From NCBI GenBank assembly GCA_019409045.1, contig DXVG01000124.1, positions 1-5,816 on the forward strand: a stretch of 5,816 bases of DNA, in the 5' to 3' direction. The notes beneath the pieces were generated by a model. That model was not told where the DNA came from. It saw only the letters and a program-made list of their open reading frames with translations, and did not search any database. Positions 5,278 to 5,816 of this stretch are shown here, piece by piece (positions within the stretch are counted from its first letter, which is position 1; each line of letters begins with the position of its first letter). Both the position numbers and the translations under genes were made by a program. Source of the DNA: Clostridiales bacterium. GTDB taxonomy: Bacteria; Bacillota; Clostridia; Christensenellales; Aristaeellaceae.

Positions 5278-5816
5278 GGAGAATGCTGCTTGCGCTCGCA
5301 CTGCTGGCCGCGCTGTGCGTCCCCGCGCGCGCGGAGATGGACGGGGACGCCGTATACACGCTGGTGACCCGGGAAGGGGAGGAGCTGACCATGCGCGCCG
5401 GGCGCATGTACGTCGGCGACGAATATATCTCCTCGGGCGACCAGCTCTACCGCGTGGCCAGCGTGGACGACGAGGCGCGCGTGGCCGTCGCCGAGCACAT
5501 CGGCCCCGCGCAGGTCGAGCCCGCCGCGTCCACGGCGTTTGCCTCGCTCATCGCCCGCGCGGAGGCGGATAAGAAGATCGCCATGTACTCCACGCACTCC
5601 GACGAGAGCTATGTGCCCTCGGACGGCGAATCCTCCAAGCTGGAGGACGCGGGCATATACGACGTGGGCGAGGCGCTGGCCGAGAGCTTTGAAGAGCTCG
5701 GCATCGACGTGGAGTATTCTAAGGAGACCTTCCACCCGCACGACGCCGGGGCCTACAGGCGCTCGCGCCGCACGGCCGAGGAGCTTTTGAAGGACGCTCC
5801 GGACGCGCTTCTGGAC
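5274..5816 (+). CDS. Stage II sporulation protein P (SpoIIP)-type cell-wall hydrolase, N-terminal part, cut by window edge
   Basis: An open frame of 181 codons runs off the right edge. SpoIIP is a peptidoglycan amidase/endopeptidase that, with SpoIID and SpoIIM, thins septal peptidoglycan and drives engulfment. Seen: a signal peptide (MRRM, hydrophobic core 5-16, likely cleavage after ARA at 18-20); a small N-terminal domain (about 26-78, with GRMYVGDEYISSGDQLYRV at 43-61); then the SpoIIP domain from about 101, with MYSTHSDESYVPSDG (104-118), YDVGEALAESFEELGIDV (129-146), HPHDAGAYRRSRRTAEELL (154-172) and DALLD at the edge. H108 and E111 fit the first metal-site motif. The second motif, expected as an HRD-type block immediately after the edge, cannot be seen. 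The start ATG has an AAGGAG SD eight bases upstream and overlaps the DUF1614 stop. The region before the catalytic domain is much shorter than in B. subtilis SpoIIP, and the leader looks cleavable, so it may be secreted and not membrane-anchored. A SpoIIP-like hydrolase outside sporulation is possible. Confidence 0.85.
   Translation, partial: MRRMLLALALLAALCVPARAEMDGDAVYTLVTREGEELTMRAGRMYVGDEYISSGDQLYRVASVDDEARVAVAEHIGPAQVEPAASTAFASLIARAEADKKIAMYSTHSDESYVPSDGESSKLEDAGIYDVGEALAESFEELGIDVEYSKETFHPHDAGAYRRSRRTAEELLKDAPDALLD

Noticed and set aside
4495..5301. Minus-strand open frame of 268 codons opposite DUF1614.
   Set aside because: Antisense shadow of the membrane protein; no family resemblance, and it would run through the divergent promoter region.

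Overview
The window reads as chromosomal DNA of a GC-rich, endospore-forming Firmicute, most likely class Clostridia. HPr kinase/phosphorylase, a ROK glucokinase with the zinc motif, Shine-Dalgarno (SD) sequences before nearly every gene, and a SpoIIP-type sporulation protein all point there. GC content looks close to two thirds by eye (not counted), and codons are strongly G/C-ending. Genus cannot be fixed from this sequence; a gut-associated Christensenellales-like clostridium is only a guess.

Layout. Two gene sets diverge from a 146-base intergenic region (4463-4608). Leftward on the minus strand runs a compact five-gene set: a Cof-type HAD phosphatase (3650-4462), hprK (2712-3647), a ROK glucokinase (1758-2708), a DUF1846/UPF0371 protein (280-1758) and the start of pepT (1-234, cut by the window edge). 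Gaps are 2 bases, 3 bases, a 1-base TGATG overlap and 45 bases. A good sigma-A-type promoter sits just before the HAD gene, and no convincing terminator is visible inside the set, so it is probably one operon. Rightward on the plus strand lie a seven-helix DUF1614 membrane protein (4609-5277) and, overlapping it by ATGA, a secreted SpoIIP-type cell-wall hydrolase (from 5274, cut by the right edge).

How the genes fit together. HprK phosphorylates HPr on serine when glycolytic intermediates and ATP are high, which in Firmicutes drives carbon catabolite repression. The ROK kinase makes glucose 6-phosphate from free glucose, the HAD protein probably dephosphorylates a sugar phosphate or other small phosphometabolite, and PepT trims tripeptides. 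The leftward set is therefore a carbon (and peptide) supply module into which a protein of unestablished function, DUF1846, is translationally coupled. The rightward pair looks like an envelope/sporulation module. A possible catabolite-responsive (cre-like) site and an overlapping imperfect inverted repeat lie between the two promoter regions.

No mobile element, CRISPR array, tRNA or rRNA was seen. Nothing here is clearly a new system. The items most worth following are the glucokinase-DUF1846 coupling and the DUF1614-SpoIIP pair.
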